Positions 32,511 to 34,974 of a stretch of 34,974 nt of DNA are shown one piece after another. Below the pieces are notes generated by a model, which made no database searches, was not told the DNA's origin, and saw only the letters and a list, made by a program, of their open reading frames with translations. Location of the stretch: positions 1-34,974 of the forward strand of contig CAZOKJ010000022.1 of assembly GCA_964580465.1 (NCBI GenBank). Direction: 5' to 3'. Every line of letters begins with the position of its first letter. Position 1 is the stretch's first letter. This DNA comes from Taishania sp964580465. Its GTDB lineage: Bacteria; Bacteroidota; Bacteroidia; Flavobacteriales_D; Crocinitomicaceae. Position numbers and translations under genes: made by a program.

Positions 32511-33958
32511 AATTCTTTTCTCAATCGAGCAACAGGTATGTTCAATTGTTCACGGTACTTTGCAACTGTTCTACGAGCGATGTTATAACCATGTTCATTC
32601 AAAATATCTGCTAACTTTTCATCCGTTAAAGGTTTGCGTTTATTTTCTCCTTCTACAGCATCAGATAAGATTTTTTTCACTTCACGCGTTGAAACTTCCT
32701 CGCCGGAATCCGTAGCAACTGCTTCAGAGAAAAAGTATTTTAATGGAAAAACTCCAAAATTTGTCTGCACGTACTTACTATTTGCAACGCGAGAAATAGT
32801 CGAAATATCCAAACCTACGCTATCTGCAATATCCTTTAAAATCATAGGTCGCAAGTTTGACTCATCACCTGTTAAGAAATATTCTTTTTGATAAGCCATG
32901 ATGGCATTCATAGTAAGAAGCAATGTGTTTTGACGTTGTTTAATCGCATCTATGAACCATTTTGCTCCCTCCAATTTTTGACGAACAAATTGAACAGCGT
33001 CTTTATCACTTTTGCTCATTTTTGCACCTTCTGAAAAACTGCGCAACATGGATTCATACTCTTTATTTACACGTAAATCTGGTACATTTCTACCGTTAAT
33101 GGTCAACTCTAGTTTATCTTCAAAATCAGTAATTATAAAATCTGGAACCACTTGTTGGACGGACTTCTCGGCATCTTTTGAAGCGCCACCTGGTTTAGGA
33201 TTCAATTTAATAATTTCATCAATTGCCTCTTTTAAATCCTCTTCACTGATTTCTAATTTCTTTTGAATTTGTGTATAATGCTTTTTTGTAAACTCTTCAA
33301 AGAAATCTTCTAGTATCTTTTTCGCTGTAAACTTTGTTATATCACCATCTTGTTTTCGGTTAATTTGAAGCAATAAGCATTCCTGTAAATCTCTTGCGGC
33401 AACCCCAGCAGGATCCAATTCTTGAATAACTTTTAATACCTCTTCGACATCTTCTTCCGTAACTGAAACATTCATCGAAAAGGCTAAATCATCAACAATT
33501 GCTTCCACTTCCCTATTCAAATAACCAGAATCATCTAAATTACCAATAATGACATCGGCAATTAAGTATTGAGTATCGTCAAAATCTACTAGGGACAATT
33601 GTCCCATCATTTTTTCTTGAAAACTTTGCTCACCAGACAAAGGTACTGCATAATCTTCATCGTCTGAAGAACGATTGTTTACCTGAGTTTTGTAATCAGG
33701 AGCGTCTTCATCAAAATACTCAGAAATATCAAAATCAGAAGACTCATTTCCTTCATCATCAGCATTCAAATCATTCTCACTATCAAAATCTGAGTCCAAA
33801 TCTTCTACACCTTCTTCCAATGCAGGATTTTCTTCTATTTCCTGTTTAATTCGTTGATCGAGTTCCATTGTAGGAACCTGCAACAGTTTCATTAATTGAA
33901 TTTGTTGAGGAGATAAACGTTGTTCTAACTTTTGAGCAAGATGTTGTTTTAAAGCCAT
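32507..33958 (-). CDS. rpoN: RNA polymerase sigma-54 factor
   Basis: 483 residues. N-terminal activator-interaction region (L-S-P-Q-Q-I-Q-L-M-K-L-L-Q-V-P, E-E-N-P-A-L), an acidic linker about 50-125, the core-binding domain with L-N-P-K-P-G-G, an HTH (D-I-S-T-I-S-R-V-A-N-S-K-Y), and the RpoN box A-R-R-T-V-A-K-Y-R-E at 461-470. Length and order are normal. Sigma-54 requires bacterial enhancer-binding proteins; none is in the window. It heads a tightly packed four-gene operon with the membrane protein, peptidase and LacI regulator. Confidence 0.97.
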   Translation of the reverse strand: MALKQHLAQKLEQRLSPQQIQLMKLLQVPTMELDQRIKQEIEENPALEEGVEDLDSDFDSENDLNADDEGNESSDFDISEYFDEDAPDYKTQVNNRSSDDEDYAVPLSGEQSFQEKMMGQLSLVDFDDTQYLIADVIIGNLDDSGYLNREVEAIVDDLAFSMNVSVTEEDVEEVLKVIQELDPAGVAARDLQECLLLQINRKQDGDITKFTAKKILEDFFEEFTKKHYTQIQKKLEISEEDLKEAIDEIIKLNPKPGGASKDAEKSVQQVVPDFIITDFEDKLELTINGRNVPDLRVNKEYESMLRSFSEGAKMSKSDKDAVQFVRQKLEGAKWFIDAIKQRQNTLLLTMNAIMAYQKEYFLTGDESNLRPMILKDIADSVGLDISTISRVANSKYVQTNFGVFPLKYFFSEAVATDSGEEVSTREVKKILSDAVEGENKRKPLTDEKLADILNEHGYNIARRTVAKYREQLNIPVARLRKEL

Positions 33959-33993
33959 GAGCTACTTATTTGTCTTTTAAGTAAATTATGTTT

Positions 33994-34001
33994 CAAATTT
34001 A
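33994..34001 (-). promoter_or_regulatory. -7 box of the rpoN operon
   Basis: The reverse strand reads TAAATTTG, exact TAnnTTTG, 35 bases before the ATG at 33958. No -33 box at the usual distance. Confidence 0.45.
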
Positions 34002-34061
34002 ATGCAAAAGATTGGGATTAGAAAACTTTAACGATTAAATAACTAAAATAAAAAACAAATG

Positions 34062-34087
34062 GCTACCTTTATTTTTAGATAGCCATT
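34062..34087 (-). terminator. hairpin after the small reverse-strand gene
   Basis: AATGGCTA near 34059-34066 pairs with TAGCCATT at 34080-34087 around a 13-base T-rich loop. On the reverse strand it lies about 13 bases past the stop of the small gene. It is short and lacks a long T-run, so this is a moderate call. Confidence 0.5.
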
Positions 34088-34099
34088 GAATAATTTTGA

Positions 34100-34204
34100 T
34101 TAATTTAAGTGAATAATCACTTTTTCATTTTTGATTGTCTTTACATCAAGCGACTTGCTATAATTCAACAATGCTTGAATTGTTGTTTGCTTTGGACTAA
34201 TCAT
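34100..34204 (-). CDS. small conserved-looking protein, 34 residues
   Basis: A short reverse-strand reading frame M-I-S-P-K-Q-T-T-I-Q-A-L-L-N-Y-S-K-S-L-D ending in V-I-I-H-L-N. The T-I-x-x-L-L-N-Y-S-K-S-L core and basic C-terminus resemble small Flavobacteria proteins of about 35-45 residues that I recall only as hypothetical. The ATG at 34204 is preceded by AAAGGAAAAA, a weak purine-rich site; an in-frame ATG at 34249 gives 49 residues. A terminator-like hairpin lies just downstream. It fills part of the 495-base gap 33959-34453. Function unknown. Confidence 0.55.
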   Translation of the reverse strand: MISPKQTTIQALLNYSKSLDVKTIKNEKVIIHLN

Positions 34205-34263
34205 TTTTTCCTTTTTTACAGGAGTTAAACAGGGTAAACTTTTTAACATAGGCGCGATAACAT

Positions 34264-34293
34264 TTGTTTGTATTAATAGTAACGAACAAACAA
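34264..34293. repeat. inverted repeat TTGTTTGT / ACAAACAA
   Basis: Eight-base perfect arms at 34264-34271 and 34286-34293, 14-base spacer, between the divergent small gene and the propeller gene. The spacing and position would suit a dimeric regulator, but no regulator is known to bind it. Confidence 0.5.
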
Positions 34294-34448
34294 TTATCTT
34301 ATTGTAAAAAACAAATAAAAATTAAAAAAAAATCCTTAAGGCCTTTCCATTTCGTATAATCTAAAAAGATTCATCTACTTTAAAGCACTTTTCACAAGAA
34401 AAAACCTTGGTTTCACAAAAAAAAACAGCAATTTTGCTTATTTCAAGT

Positions 34449-34456
34449 TATTTTTG
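34449..34456 (+). promoter_or_regulatory. -7 box just before the propeller sensor gene
   Basis: TATTTTTG, exact TAnnTTTG, three bases before the GTG at 34460. If real, the TTG at 34454 is promoter rather than start, and the transcript is nearly leaderless. Confidence 0.4.
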
Positions 34457-34459
34457 AGC

Positions 34460-34948
34460 GTGTCATTAAGCAAACTTCTCATATTATTTCTCTTTTTTGT
34501 GCTTTCACTAAACGTGCATAGTCAAAGTTTGTTTTATCAAAAATTAAACACTGCCAATGGTATACCAACTGACCGCATCTACGATTTAGCAAAAGACAAT
34601 TATGAGCAAATATACATAGGCACAGAGAGAGGATTATATCGCTTCTCAGGTATAAAATTTCAATCTTTAAAACTGAATAAAGCAGTTAGTAATAGTGTTA
34701 CGGATATTTCATTTAACAAAAACAATACTCTTTGGTGTCGCAATTTTTCAAATCAAGTTTTTTATTCCGATGGACTAGAATTATATCCTTTAGAAAATAT
34801 CGATAGCTCAATAGAAGAAGAAGTCATTATTAATTTAAAGCTAATTGACAACTATGCGTATATCGCAACGTATGAGCAAGTTTACATACTAAATGCTTTC
34901 GACAAAAAGTTAATAAAGAAAATTGAATCGTCGCAATTATACCACTAA
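34460..34948 (+). CDS. N-terminal part of a two-component-type beta-propeller protein
   Basis: About 162 residues from a GTG (an in-frame TTG lies at 34454). Signal peptide (M-S-L-S-K-L-L-I-L-F-L-F-F... H-S-Q) then Reg_prop-type propeller repeats: F-Y-Q-K-L-N-T-A-N-G-I-P-T-D-R-I-Y-D-L, D-N-Y-E-Q-I-Y-I-G-T-E-R-G-L-Y-R-F. Such openings normally belong to proteins of 700-1000 residues that continue into a Y_Y_Y domain and a LytS-type kinase or DNA-binding domain. Here a TAA at 34946-34948 ends the frame early. Another frame stays open to the window end, so a frameshift near 34925-34945 is suspected but cannot be judged from 26 remaining bases. Confidence 0.7.
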   Translation: MSLSKLLILFLFFVLSLNVHSQSLFYQKLNTANGIPTDRIYDLAKDNYEQIYIGTERGLYRFSGIKFQSLKLNKAVSNSVTDISFNKNNTLWCRNFSNQVFYSDGLELYPLENIDSSIEEEVIINLKLIDNYAYIATYEQVYILNAFDKKLIKKIESSQLYH

Positions 34949-34974
34949 TTATCAATTACAGCAATTATCAGTCT

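Overview
The window looks like chromosomal DNA of a low-GC Bacteroidota bacterium. Flavobacteriales is likely, and a Fluviicola/Crocinitomicaceae-type genome is a guess. The grounds are several secreted proteins ending in type IX secretion (T9SS) sorting or gliding-motility C-terminal domains, a SprB-type repeat, a ComEC without a metallo-beta-lactamase domain, lipoproteins of Bacteroidota type, almost no Shine-Dalgarno sites, and many TAnnTTTG (-7) promoter boxes. Nothing marks the whole window as a mobile element; the one clear accessory insert is a restriction-modification (RM) cassette.

Layout. 1-3.5 kb: LEA14-like lipoprotein and SbcC, forward. 3.6-4.5 kb: a phosphodiester-glycosidase-family lipoprotein, reverse. 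4.6-8.7 kb: a CUB/L-type-lectin secreted protein at one side and a T9SS sorting-domain tail at the other, both reverse and both broken. Between them sits a compact type II RM cassette: an HTH-fused C5 cytosine methyltransferase and a convergent Eco47II/Sau96I-like endonuclease. 9.0-12.8 kb: an SGNH hydrolase with a PKD domain, and a large lamin-tail/SprB/CHU_C surface protein whose signal-peptide start is frameshifted. 13.0-15.5 kb: an orphan histidine kinase and gpmI, forward. 15.5-18.3 kb: reverse unit of two glycosyltransferase-like proteins and an exported protein. 18.4-20.4 kb: ComEC. 20.4-26.4 kb: reverse AsmA-like protein and two exported proteins of unknown role. 26.5-28.6 kb: a cobalamin riboswitch controlling a single beta-propeller T9SS protein, split by a one-base frameshift. 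28.7-30.0 kb: YceI lipoprotein and HAD phosphatase, forward. 30.0-34.0 kb: reverse operon rpoN, PAP2-like membrane protein, M48 lipoprotein peptidase, LacI regulator. 34.1-34.2 kb: a small 34-49 residue gene. 34.45 kb to the end: start of a two-component-type propeller protein.

The most interesting item is the riboswitch-controlled propeller. It resembles the BtuG idea (a surface beta-propeller that captures vitamin B12) but is exported by T9SS, carries its own sorting domain, and has no btuB beside it. Second is the RM cassette lodged between two wrecked surface-protein fragments, with short repeats near its edges. Three T9SS surface genes are each broken by one base change (one nonsense codon, two A-run indels). 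These may be real decay or sequence error, and reads would settle it.
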